Below are positions 1 to 7,221 of a stretch of 56,648 nucleotides of DNA, piece by piece. Numbering within the stretch: position 1 is the first letter of the stretch; the number at the start of each line of letters is the position of its first letter. Source of the stretch: CAYXVF01 sp964468125 (lineage in GTDB: Bacteria > Myxococcota > XYA12-FULL-58-9 > CAYXVF01); NCBI GenBank assembly GCA_964468125.1, contig CAYXVF010000030.1:1-56648 (forward strand), written 5' to 3'. The notes beneath the pieces are model-generated. The model was not told where the DNA came from. It made no database searches and was given only the letters and a program-made list of their open reading frames with translations. The position numbers and the translations under genes were made by a program.

Positions 1-1761
1 GGAGAGAACCCCGACCGACTCGAAATCAAACGTCAACGCGGGCTCGAGCTCCGCAACTGCTTTCGCGGTTCCGCCAAAGAGTACGATGCGCACGTCTTCT
101 CCGAGCTCGCGTTTGAGTCTCGCGAGTACTCGGATTGTCCGACCCGGCGCGCGTCGAGGAGTCGCGGGGCGAATCATCGCGCACACTGTGAGTGGATGCC
201 CGAGCTGAAGGTGAGGACCGCCGGGATAGAAGATTCTGTGGTCGAGGCTCGCTTCGACCTTCGTGACGTCGATCCCGTGATTCTGACTCACGTGCTCCCG
301 GATCCAATCCGACTTTGCGTACAGTGTCGCCTCGCGCATTCGCTCGTAGCTTTGTCGAGCGGTGTTGCGTCGCGGGTCACCTTCGGGAAAAAACAACGGC
401 TCGTAGTCTTGGACGTAGTAGCAGACGGCGAGATGTGGCGAGTTGGCAGCGGCCGCTAGCGTGGGTTCGATGGAATCGAAGCTCGTAGCTACGAGCATAT
501 CACTGCGCTCCGCGAGCTGCCGAAGACGATTCGGACTCAACGGCGTGACCGTCGGATCGAGTCCAGGATACCCGTAGCGATAGCGTAGGACGTCACGGGT
601 GCGCACGGCGATCGTCACCTCGCAGCCCAAGTCCCTTAGACCCGCGGCGTCTTGAACTATGGAGTTTGAGCCGCCGCCGTGAGGTCCCACGGGTAAAACA
701 AACGTAATCCGGACATTCCGACGAAACGTCCCTAACGGGTAGTCGACGGGAAGAGCCCGTCTAACAACTTCGCGGGCGCTTGCCAATGATGGGCTGCGCT
801 CGAGTTCACGAAGCGCACGGCGCACGGTCCAGCGACCGTAGCGACGAACGAGTTTCCGCCCACCCGCGGCAACGAGGGAAGCTCGACGTTCAGGCGTATA
901 GCTGCGCGCCTTGGCGTGGCTTGCCCACGCGCTAGGGACTATAACCAAGCGATAGCCGGCCCGTCGCAGCCGAAAGCAGAGGTCGTCTTCCTCGCCGTAG
1001 CCGTGTGGAAAGGCCTCCTCGTCGAATCCGCCCACCTCTTCTAGGGCGGCGGCATTTAGCATCAGGGCGAAGCCGTTCAAAAGTGGGGTGTCGATCACAC
1101 TGCTGCCGAAAGCTCGGGCGAGGGTCGCCTCGATGCGTGCAACGCTCGCTGCGGAGGGCGGCTGATTCGGCGGAGCACTCGACTCAACGGTTGTGACGAG
1201 CGGAGCCGATTGCCAGCTCGCCGCGTTCGACAACGGTCCGGCCGCGGCCACACCCGGTGTCTTGCCGAAAGCGTCGAGCATTCGCGACAACGCATGGGGT
1301 GCGAGAACCGCGTCGGAATTGAGCAATAAGACGTGCGATGCTTCGGTGCGCGAAAGCCCCCGATTTGCCGCGCGCGTATACCCAGTGGCGCGCTCCACCC
1401 GGTCGAGAACGACGTGAGACCGCTTGGCTGCAAACTCGCGCAGAAACTGACCGGTAGGTTCTTGGCTGCCGTCGTCGATGAGCACGATTCGTGCGACCGG
1501 GGCACTCGAGGTTTCAATCGACTCGAGACAGCGCCGCACATCATCGAGAGCGTTGTGCACGCAGACCACCACGTCGAGATTGCTAGCCTCAGCGACGGTA
1601 TCCCGCGAGGCTTGAAAGTCGCCAGATTGAGCAGCTTCTAGACCGAGGCTGAGGTCCAGCAGCGACTGCTTGCCGATCCGAACCGACGCACGAAGAAGCT
1701 CCCTCGAAATCTCAGGGGACGAGGCGAGAAGCGAGCGAATCTCATCACGTGTGAGTGCCAC
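1..1761 (-). CDS. Two-domain glycosyltransferase (GT2 + GT4/WsaF-like), partial
   Basis: The frame is open for 587 codons from a GTG at 1761 to the window edge, so the C-terminus is missing. Residues about 62-280 form a GT2 (GT-A) domain: VVVCVHNALDD, IVLIDDGS, an NSD motif at 148-150 in place of the usual DxD, and GYGEEDDLCFRLRRAGY near 254-270. From about residue 351 a second, GT-B type domain begins (ITFVLPVGPHGGGSNSIVQ), which resembles the N-terminal half of WsaF-type rhamnosyltransferases. A GGGAGG ribosome-binding site lies just before the GTG. The enzyme probably adds two sugars to a surface glycan on the cytoplasmic face; rhamnose is a reasonable guess because rml genes adjoin it. 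The glycosyltransferase call is firm; donor and linkage cannot be read from sequence. Confidence 0.85.
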   Translation of the reverse strand, partial: MALTRDEIRSLLASSPEISRELLRASVRIGKQSLLDLSLGLEAAQSGDFQASRDTVAEASNLDVVVCVHNALDDVRRCLESIETSSAPVARIVLIDDGSQEPTGQFLREFAAKRSHVVLDRVERATGYTRAANRGLSRTEASHVLLLNSDAVLAPHALSRMLDAFGKTPGVAAAGPLSNAASWQSAPLVTTVESSAPPNQPPSAASVARIEATLARAFGSSVIDTPLLNGFALMLNAAALEEVGGFDEEAFPHGYGEEDDLCFRLRRAGYRLVIVPSAWASHAKARSYTPERRASLVAAGGRKLVRRYGRWTVRRALRELERSPSLASAREVVRRALPVDYPLGTFRRNVRITFVLPVGPHGGGSNSIVQDAAGLRDLGCEVTIAVRTRDVLRYRYGYPGLDPTVTPLSPNRLRQLAERSDMLVATSFDSIEPTLAAAANSPHLAVCYYVQDYEPLFFPEGDPRRNTARQSYERMREATLYAKSDWIREHVSQNHGIDVTKVEASLDHRIFYPGGPHLQLGHPLTVCAMIRPATPRRAPGRTIRVLARLKRELGEDVRIVLFGGTAKAVAELEPALTFDFESVGVLS

Positions 1762-1809
1762 GTCCCTCCCTGTGGTCGTACTGCGCACTGCGCCCGGAAT
1801 GGGAGCGCC

Positions 1810-1833
1810 AATACCGCACCCCGCATCGGTATT
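1810..1833. promoter_or_regulatory. Inverted repeat between divergent genes
   Basis: AATACCG at 1810-1816 and CGGTATT at 1827-1833 form a perfect 7-bp inverted repeat with a 10-bp spacer. It lies between the minus-strand glycosyltransferase and the rml relic. It could be an operator or chance; no clear promoter boxes flank it. Confidence 0.25.
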
Positions 1834-1887
1834 CCAGGGGGCGCTGCGCGCTGTGGGGAAGCGATGCGCCACGAGTATCGCGTGTAG

Positions 1888-1974
1888 AGTGCGACCCGCC
1901 GCTCCTTGACCACAGCGCGAGGCGCGGAGTCCGGATACGACAAGTATCTCCTAGAGATTGCGGAAGAGGCGTGA
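1888..1974 (+). pseudogene. rmlA C-terminal relic (glucose-1-phosphate thymidylyltransferase)
   Basis: Only the last codons of an rmlA remain. Codons from 1927 read ESGYDKYLLEIAEEA then stop, matching the C-terminus KSGYGRYLLDIAKE of the intact rmlA ending at 8103. The frame is closed upstream by TAG at 1885-1887, so the other roughly 270 codons are lost. The stop TGA (1972-1974) overlaps the following rmlD ATG by one base (TGATG), close to the ATGA overlap of the intact operon. This shows that a whole rmlA-rmlD-rmlC cassette once stood here and was cut at its 5' end. Confidence 0.75.
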
Positions 1975-2149
1975 TGGGCTCGACCCTCCTCATCGGCGCC
2001 ACCGGTCAGCTCGGAAGCGACCTGCGTCGGGTGCTCGAGTCGCGAGGCCGTCCAGTCTTAGTCCCGCCCCGGGAGGAGCTCGACGTGACCGCCCACCAGG
2101 CCGTGCGCGACTACGTTTCACAACACAGGCCGTCGGTCGTCTACAATAC

Positions 2150-2163
2150 TGCTGCCTGCTGCC
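2150..2163. repeat. 7-bp tandem duplication causing frameshift in rmlD copy 1
   Basis: TGCTGCC occurs twice back to back. Removing one copy restores the reading frame and gives the residues N-T-A-A-F-L-R-V-D-D found in the intact rmlD. This is the typical footprint of replication slippage. Confidence 0.8.
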
Positions 2164-2630
2164 TTCCTCCGCGTGGACGATTGCGAAGACCAGCACGAGA
2201 CGGCTTGGCGCGTGAATGCGCGCGCGGCTCGAAACTTGGCCGAAGTATGCCGGGTCGCCGGCGCTACCCTCGTGCACGTGAGCACTGACTACGTTTTCGG
2301 AGGAGATCCCGAACAGCGGACCCCGTGCGAAGAAACCGGTCCACCGGCGCCATTCAACGTTTACGGCATTACCAAGCTCTCCGGCAAACACGCGGTGGGG
2401 GCCTACTGCCCCGACCATTTGATCGTGAGGAGCGCGGGGCTCTATGGGTTCGCGGGAAGCCGACTCAAGGGCGGCAACTTTGTAGAGACGATGCTGCGGG
2501 TTGGGCGTGAGCGTGATGAGCTCCGGGTGGCGCACGACCAGCGGCTCACTCCGACCTACACTGCAGACCTCGCCGAGGCGATGGTCCATGCTCTCGAGCT
2601 GGGAGCCCGTGGTGTTCTTCACATCACCAA

Positions 2631-2730
2631 NNNNNNNNNNNNNNNNNNNNNNNNNNNNNNNNNNNNNNNNNNNNNNNNNNNNNNNNNNNNNNNNNNNNNN
2701 NNNNNNNNNNNNNNNNNNNNNNNNNNNNNN
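2631..2730. other. Assembly gap (100 N)
   Basis: Exactly 100 N, a conventional placeholder for a gap. By alignment with the intact rmlD the missing stretch should be about 99 bp (33 codons between HLT and TKAKRPP), so the placeholder happens to be close to the expected length. Both flanks contain CACCAA. Confidence 0.95.
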
Positions 2731-2750
2731 CACCAAGGCCAAGCGTCCGC

Positions 2751-2826
2751 CGTACTCGGTGATGTCCAACGCGCGGCTCGTGAGCTATCGTACTCGGTGA
2801 TGTTCAACGCGCGGCTCGTCAGCTTT
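2751..2826. repeat. 38-bp imperfect tandem repeat
   Basis: Two adjacent 38-bp units (2751-2788 and 2789-2826), each starting CGTACTCGGTGATGT, differ at three positions. They encode the rmlD stretch YSVMSNARLVS twice, but because 38 is not a multiple of three the second unit is read in another frame. It lies 20 bp after the assembly gap, so a mis-joined contig end is a real alternative to a genuine duplication. Confidence 0.75.
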
Positions 2827-2888
2827 GGCGTCGAGGAGCCACGACCTTGGCGGAACGCCTTGGCTGCTTTCCTGAAGGAGCGAAGCGC

Positions 2889-3482
2889 ATGAAGGTCGAG
2901 CCCCAATCGATCCCTGAGGTGCTCCTCGTCACGCCGAAGAAGTTTGGGGACGAGCGCGGTTTCTTCTCTGAGCTCTACCGAGCCGAGAGCTTAGCGGAGC
3001 ACGGTGTTCCGCCGATGGTGCAGCACAACCTGTCGCGCTCGGCCAAGGGCGTATTGCGTGGGCTGCATTACCAGTTGAGCGACGCCCCGCTCGGGAAGCT
3101 CGTGCGTTGCCTGTCGGGTAGGGTCTACGACGTCGCGGTCGACATTCGCCAAGGCTCGCCCACGTACGGTCAGTGGGTCGGCTGCGAGCTCGCTTCCGAT
3201 TCTTTGCAAGCTCTCTACGTGCCGGAGGGCTTTGCTCCCGGATTCTGTTGCCTGAGCGCTAGCGCCGACGTGCTGTACATGCAGACCGGGTACTACGCTC
3301 CGCAGCGGGAGCGTTCCATTCGCTGGGACGATCCGACGCTCGCGGTGAGCTGGCCCATCGACACCCCCGTCTTGAGCGATGAAGACCAGCGGGCCCCGCC
3401 TTTTCCGAGGCCGAGAACGACTTCGTTTATCGCTGACGACCTTTGCCACACGCCACGCGAATACGATAAACGCGCGTCATGA
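2889..3482 (+). CDS. rmlC: dTDP-4-dehydrorhamnose 3,5-epimerase copy 1, probably defective
   Basis: The first 74 residues differ from the intact RmlC (8966-9520) at only three positions, and the catalytic histidine motif LRGLHYQ (H60) is present. Two changes suggest decay. The conserved FAHGF motif reads FAPGF (P117 instead of His). Near the C-terminus one base appears lost from the T run at 3401-3404: the next frame would read EAENDFVYR then stop at 3434-3436, matching AENNFVW of the intact copy. The shifted frame runs on to 3482 and overlaps the sulfatase-like ATG by ATGA. The start at ATG 2889 is chosen because it matches the intact copy and overlaps the rmlD stop. 197 residues against 184 in the good copy. 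Confidence 0.75.
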   Translation: MKVEPQSIPEVLLVTPKKFGDERGFFSELYRAESLAEHGVPPMVQHNLSRSAKGVLRGLHYQLSDAPLGKLVRCLSGRVYDVAVDIRQGSPTYGQWVGCELASDSLQALYVPEGFAPGFCCLSASADVLYMQTGYYAPQRERSIRWDDPTLAVSWPIDTPVLSDEDQRAPPFPRPRTTSFIADDLCHTPREYDKRAS

Positions 3483-5182
3483 AGCGCAGCTCATTCCACG
3501 CCAGCGCGCGTGCCAAAAAAGGAGCAGTGGCGGGCGCCGCATTGGGATTGGTCTACGGAATCGCAGACGTCGTCGCCGCCTTTATCGCCATTGGCTGGCT
3601 TTTCGATCCTGGGCTTGCGGGTATCGCGCTGATTGCCTTCACCCTCGTCACCGCCATAGCCCTCGGCGGCGTGCTCGGAAGCCTCGTGGGGGGCGCGTTG
3701 CCCTACACCGTGAGCCGCCGGTTGCGCATCTGGCTGCTCTCCTCGATGACCATCGCGATACTGGTGGGCGGGGTTGTCGCCCGACTGGATCGAAATCACG
3801 CGCTCGAGCCCGCCGGGGCAGCCCCACCCGAGGCCAAGCCAGTCCTCTTTGTCGTCGTCGACACCACGCGAGCCGATAGCCTCTACGGGGACGGCTACCG
3901 GTTCCCCCTGGCTCCCCGTACCGGCGAGTGGGCGAAGAGTGCGCTGGTGTTCGAGGACGCCGAGTCCACCGCGGGATGGACGATTCCCTCCATGGCGGCA
4001 ATGCTCACCGGCGTGCACAACGCGACCTTTGATGCTTCCGCGGGACGCCTGCCACTCTATGGTACTACGCTCGCTGAGCATTTGCGCGCGCGCGGCTACG
4101 AGACTCGGGCCATCGTAGACAATGTGATCTTGGAGCCTCGAAACGGCTTTGCCCAAGGGTTCGAGAGCTTTGAGCAGCGCTCTGCATTTCGTTTTGCATT
4201 CACCTTTCCAGCTTTCCGCTTGTGGCCCATCGAGGTGCACGAATGGCTTCGCGGGAGTTTCTATTCGGCCTACGACGGTAGCACCGACGTCACGGATAGA
4301 GCGATCGACCGAATCGAGTCTGCCGGGGAGCGCCCGCTGCTGCTCTATGTGCACTACATGGACCCCCATGCGCCTTACTACCGGCATGCCGATCAGCCGG
4401 AGGCTCCCGGGGAGCCCGTCAACTACTACCGGTTTCGAGATTATTTGCGCGAGGGTGTAGACCAGCCGCCCAGCGACGAGCAGCTCTCGTGGCTACGGGG
4501 GCGTTATCAGCGTGAGATCACCCATTGGGACCGAGACTTTGGTCGCCTCATCGAGGCCTGGAAGGCGCGTTATGGTGAGGAGGGTCTGATCGTGCTCACG
4601 AGCGATCACGGCGAGGAGTTCTTAGACCACGGACGCTTGGGACACGGCATGACCGTGCATCGAGAGATGGTGCACGTGCCATTGATTGTTGACCCCCCTT
4701 CTCGAACCGACTGTCAAAGGTCAGCCCGGGTCGCTCAGATGGTTTCCCTTTTGGATCTCACGCCTACGGTGGTGCACTGGGCGACCGGAGAGCCGGCGAT
4801 GTCGACGCCAGCCGGACCGGTCATTCAGGGGCGCAGCTGGGTGCCATGGCTGTGCGGCTCGGAGCCTGCGCCGGAACGCCCTGCTTTCGCGCGCCATTCA
4901 CGGCACAGGCGGCGGGTGTTTCGCTACCGCGGTGGTGATGATGTCGCCATGCAGATCCGATACTTCGAGGATCCGGACCGGGTGGATGAGCTTCGCTACG
5001 ACCTTGCTCAGGATCCGCTCGAGCAACGACCTCTCCCGGTCGAGAACGAAGCGGGCGAGACCTTGTTCTCGTCCTTTCATCGCGTCACCAGAGCCTTCGA
5101 GAAAGCTTTCGACCCGAAGGGGACCGACGACGAAGCCAAAGCGGTGGAAGAATCGCTGCGAGCCCTCGGGTACATTCAGTGA
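3479..5182 (+). CDS. Membrane-anchored sulfatase-like hydrolase (alkaline phosphatase superfamily)
   Basis: 567 residues. The N-terminal ~110 residues hold about three hydrophobic helices (around 17-40, 44-75, 83-102), followed by a periplasmic catalytic domain. Metal-site motifs are visible: VVVDTTRADS (D128), and SDHGEEFLDHGRLGHG near 375-390. The usual sulfatase signature C/S-x-P-x-R is replaced by WTIPSM with Thr168 at the nucleophile position, so formylglycine conversion is not expected. A Thr nucleophile is typical of phosphotransferases and phosphodiesterases of this superfamily. The tail LRALGYIQ is a common C-terminal ending in bacterial sulfatase-like proteins. It may modify the polysaccharide or its lipid carrier; the substrate is unknown. 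Confidence 0.85.
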   Translation: MKRSSFHASARAKKGAVAGAALGLVYGIADVVAAFIAIGWLFDPGLAGIALIAFTLVTAIALGGVLGSLVGGALPYTVSRRLRIWLLSSMTIAILVGGVVARLDRNHALEPAGAAPPEAKPVLFVVVDTTRADSLYGDGYRFPLAPRTGEWAKSALVFEDAESTAGWTIPSMAAMLTGVHNATFDASAGRLPLYGTTLAEHLRARGYETRAIVDNVILEPRNGFAQGFESFEQRSAFRFAFTFPAFRLWPIEVHEWLRGSFYSAYDGSTDVTDRAIDRIESAGERPLLLYVHYMDPHAPYYRHADQPEAPGEPVNYYRFRDYLREGVDQPPSDEQLSWLRGRYQREITHWDRDFGRLIEAWKARYGEEGLIVLTSDHGEEFLDHGRLGHGMTVHREMVHVPLIVDPPSRTDCQRSARVAQMVSLLDLTPTVVHWATGEPAMSTPAGPVIQGRSWVPWLCGSEPAPERPAFARHSRHRRRVFRYRGGDDVAMQIRYFEDPDRVDELRYDLAQDPLEQRPLPVENEAGETLFSSFHRVTRAFEKAFDPKGTDDEAKAVEESLRALGYIQ

Positions 5183-5225
5183 GGTCGATATCTCTCGAAA
5201 GGGCGATAGCGTGATCCTTCGACCA
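5181..5225 (+). pseudogene. vapB antitoxin fragment
   Basis: The 45 bases match 39 of 45 positions of the intact vapB (6597-6641) and read EVDISRKGDSVILRP against EVEISRKGDSVILQP. No start is left: the fragment begins inside the stop codon of the sulfatase-like gene. The following bases to 5302 show no clear vapC, although ATGCTGAC at 5292-5299 vaguely resembles the vapC start. It is a remnant of a second copy of the toxin-antitoxin module. Confidence 0.7.
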
Positions 5226-5302
5226 GCTCTGCGGGCGACATCTGTCCGCGCCACTCCACTACGGCGGGATGGCCAGCGTGCGATGGGTATGGATGCTGAC
5301 CC

Positions 5303-6406
5303 ATGAAAATTCTCAACATCGTCGGTGCCCGTCCCAATTTCATGAAGGTGTCGCCGGTTCACCGCGCGCTGGTGCAGGCCGGGCACGATGCCCAGCTCAT
5401 TCATACGGGCCAGCACTACGACGAGAAGATGAGCGAGGTCTTTTTTGACCAGCTCGGCATGCCGAAGCCGCACCGGAACCTCGATGTCGGCAGCGCCTCG
5501 CACGCGGTGCAGACCGCTCGCATCATGGAGGCCTTCGAGCCGCTCGTGCTCGAGCATCGGCCGGACCTCGTCCTGGTCGCAGGCGACGTGAACTCCACTG
5601 TCGCTTGTGCCCTCGTGGCGACGAAGCTGCACGTGAAGGTCGCTCACCTCGAAGCGGGGCTGCGCTCGCGCGACCGGGCGATGCCCGAAGAGATCAACCG
5701 GATCCTCACCGATCAAATGAGCGACTTGCTCCTCACCCCGTCGCCGGATGGCGACGAGAATCTCCTCGCCGAGGGAATCCCGCGGGAGCGGATCGCGTTG
5801 GTGGGTAACGTTATGATCGACACCCTCCTCGAGCACGTCGAGCGGGCCCGCGCGCTCCCAACGCTCTCCGAAATGGGCGTCGAGCCGGGGGCCTACGGGC
5901 TCATCACCCTGCATCGACCCTCGAACGTAGATCACCGAGAGACGCTGAGTGGTCTACTCCGCTCGCTGAAGACCATCTGCGAGAAACTGCCTCTGGTTTG
6001 GGCGGTCCATCCCCGGACCCGCAAGCGCCTCGAAGAGTTCGAGCTCTGGGACACGGTGAAAAACACCGCGGGCTTCCGGCTCGTCGAGCCGCTCGGCTAT
6101 CTCGAGTTCCTCGCGCTGCAGGCGGGTGCGAAGCTGGTCCTCACCGACAGCGGGGGAATTCAAGAAGAAACCACCGCCCTTGGCGTTCCCTGTTTGACCC
6201 TGCGCGAAAACACCGAGCGGCCGATCACCGTCGACCAAGGCACGAATACCCTCGTCGGGGTCGATCCTGCGCGCATCGTCGCCGTCGCTATGGAAACCCT
6301 CGACGGCGGCGGAAAGTCCGGCCGCGTTCCGCCTCTCTGGGACGGACAGACCGCCGCGCGCGTCGTCAAAGCCATCGAGGCGCTCGGAGCCAGCGTCAGC
6401 GCATGA
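5303..6406 (+). CDS. wecB: UDP-N-acetylglucosamine 2-epimerase (non-hydrolysing)
   Basis: 367 residues, normal length for WecB/MnaA. It converts UDP-GlcNAc to UDP-ManNAc in the cytoplasm, a precursor for surface glycans. Recognisable motifs are the N-terminal GARPNFMKVSPV, HTGQHYDEKMS, VAGDVNSTVA, HLEAGLRSRDRAMPEEINR, TLHRPSNVD, and TDSGGIQEETTALGVPCLTLRENTERP. No wecC (ManNAc dehydrogenase) follows, so UDP-ManNAc is either used directly or oxidised by an enzyme encoded elsewhere. It sits between two copies of vapB sequence. The ribosome-binding site is weak. Confidence 0.95.
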   Translation: MKILNIVGARPNFMKVSPVHRALVQAGHDAQLIHTGQHYDEKMSEVFFDQLGMPKPHRNLDVGSASHAVQTARIMEAFEPLVLEHRPDLVLVAGDVNSTVACALVATKLHVKVAHLEAGLRSRDRAMPEEINRILTDQMSDLLLTPSPDGDENLLAEGIPRERIALVGNVMIDTLLEHVERARALPTLSEMGVEPGAYGLITLHRPSNVDHRETLSGLLRSLKTICEKLPLVWAVHPRTRKRLEEFELWDTVKNTAGFRLVEPLGYLEFLALQAGAKLVLTDSGGIQEETTALGVPCLTLRENTERPITVDQGTNTLVGVDPARIVAVAMETLDGGGKSGRVPPLWDGQTAARVVKAIEALGASVSA

Positions 6407-6494
6407 GCTCGAGTGCTTCCCGGGCGTGGCGTCGCTGTTGCTCGTTGCGTGCGCGTTCCCGCGCTGATCGCGCCCCCGTTCCTTCTTGCTCAGA

Positions 6495-6518
6495 TGGTAT
6501 ATTCCGCGGCAGATACCA
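6495..6518. promoter_or_regulatory. Palindromic operator of vapBC
   Basis: TGGTAT (6495-6500) and ATACCA (6513-6518) are inverted around a central CCGCGG palindrome (6504-6509); both have the same centre, so 18 of 24 positions are symmetric. A -10-like TATATT (6498-6503) overlaps the left arm, and the vapB ATG starts four bases after the right arm. VapBC complexes bind palindromes at their own promoter, so autoregulation is the obvious reading. Confidence 0.6.
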
Positions 6519-6521
6519 GCC

Positions 6522-6743
6522 ATGAGAGCCAAGCTATTTCAGAACGGCCGTTCCCAAGCGGTTCGGCTGCCCAAGGAATTTCGTTTCGAGGGAGACGAAG
6601 TCGAAATCTCTCGAAAGGGCGACAGCGTGATTCTTCAACCCGTTCGGAGGTCGTTCTCAGAAGAATTCTGGTCGAGCCTCGGGGGCGCGGATCTCGTTCG
6701 CGAGGCGCCGGGGCGCCAAGACCGTCGAAGAGAGCTCGACTAG
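6522..6743 (+). CDS. vapB: VapB antitoxin (AbrB/SpoVT fold)
   Basis: 73 residues beginning MRAKLFQNGRSQAVRLP, the classic VapB/MazE-type swapped-hairpin DNA-binding domain, followed by FRFEGDEVEISRKGDSVIL and a C-terminal tail that normally wraps the toxin. ATG 6522 is chosen over an upstream ATG at 6486 because the family starts here and the operator lies immediately upstream. It neutralises VapC and represses its own operon. Three bases separate it from vapC. Confidence 0.92.
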   Translation: MRAKLFQNGRSQAVRLPKEFRFEGDEVEISRKGDSVILQPVRRSFSEEFWSSLGGADLVREAPGRQDRRRELD

Positions 6744-6746
6744 CGC

Positions 6747-7154
6747 GTGTACATGCTTGACACGAATATCTGTGTGCACTTGCTCAACGGCACCTCGCCT
6801 GCGGTTTTTGCCGCCTTGCAGCTCGTTCATCGCGACGATGTGTGCGTGAGCTCCATCACCGCGAGTGAGCTCGCCTTTGGCGCGCGAAAATCGAAGAAGC
6901 GCACAACGAAGTCGAAGGTGGAGGTCTTTCTTCGCGAGATGCCGATCGCACCGTACGAAGGAATCGCATCCCAGCACTATGCGGCGGTTCGCTACCATCT
7001 CGAACGCAAGGGTGCTCCCATTGGCCCTTTGGTCACGCTGATCGCTGCGCATGCGTTGTCTCTCGAGGCAACACTGGTGAGTGACAACGTACGCGAGTTT
7101 GGTCGGGTCCCTGGGCTGAGTGTTGAGAACTGGCACGATGCTCAGGGGCGTTGA
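6747..7154 (+). CDS. vapC: VapC-type PIN-domain toxin with altered active site
   Basis: 135 residues from GTG 6747 (or ATG 6753). A PIN ribonuclease needs three or four acidic residues to bind Mg2+. D5 (MLDTN), E41 (TASEL) and D113 (VSDNVREF) are present, but the stretch IGPLVTLIAAHA has V96 where the family has Asp (PxDxLIAAHA); one base change (GAC to GTC) would explain it. The C-terminal REFGRVPGL motif is normal. The toxin is therefore likely weakened or dead while VapB may still repress. In active relatives the target is RNA, often tRNA. Confidence 0.9.
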   Translation: MYMLDTNICVHLLNGTSPAVFAALQLVHRDDVCVSSITASELAFGARKSKKRTTKSKVEVFLREMPIAPYEGIASQHYAAVRYHLERKGAPIGPLVTLIAAHALSLEATLVSDNVREFGRVPGLSVENWHDAQGR

Positions 7155-7221
7155 GCCTCAACGCGTGTCCTTGAAGGGTCGTATAGCCTAGGGTAATCGA
7201 GACACGTACTTGGAGGGCGCC

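Larger units (their letters stand above)
1974..2892 (+). pseudogene. rmlD: Decayed rmlD (dTDP-4-dehydrorhamnose reductase)
   Basis: This is a second, broken copy of rmlD (compare 8100-8969). The N-terminal Rossmann motif is readable (LLIGATGQLGSDLR), as is the C-terminal part in another frame: STDYVFGG, NVYGITKLSGKHA with the YxxxK pair, and RLTPTYTADLAEA. A 7-bp tandem duplication (TGCTGCC at 2150-2156 and 2157-2163) shifts the frame exactly where the intact copy reads NTAAFLRVDDCED. A 100-N gap at 2631-2730 removes about 33 codons, and a 38-bp imperfect tandem repeat follows it. It ends with an ATGA overlap with the next rmlC, as in the intact operon. It is probably non-functional, although assembly error could account for part of the damage beside the gap. 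Confidence 0.85.

Noticed and set aside
5292..5305. vapC remnant after the vapB fragment
   Set aside because: Only a short resemblance (ATGCTGAC) around the wecB start; too little to claim.
7171..7199. TTGAAG...TAATCG as rmlA promoter
   Set aside because: The spacing is 17 bp but the -10 box matches poorly; not listed as a feature.
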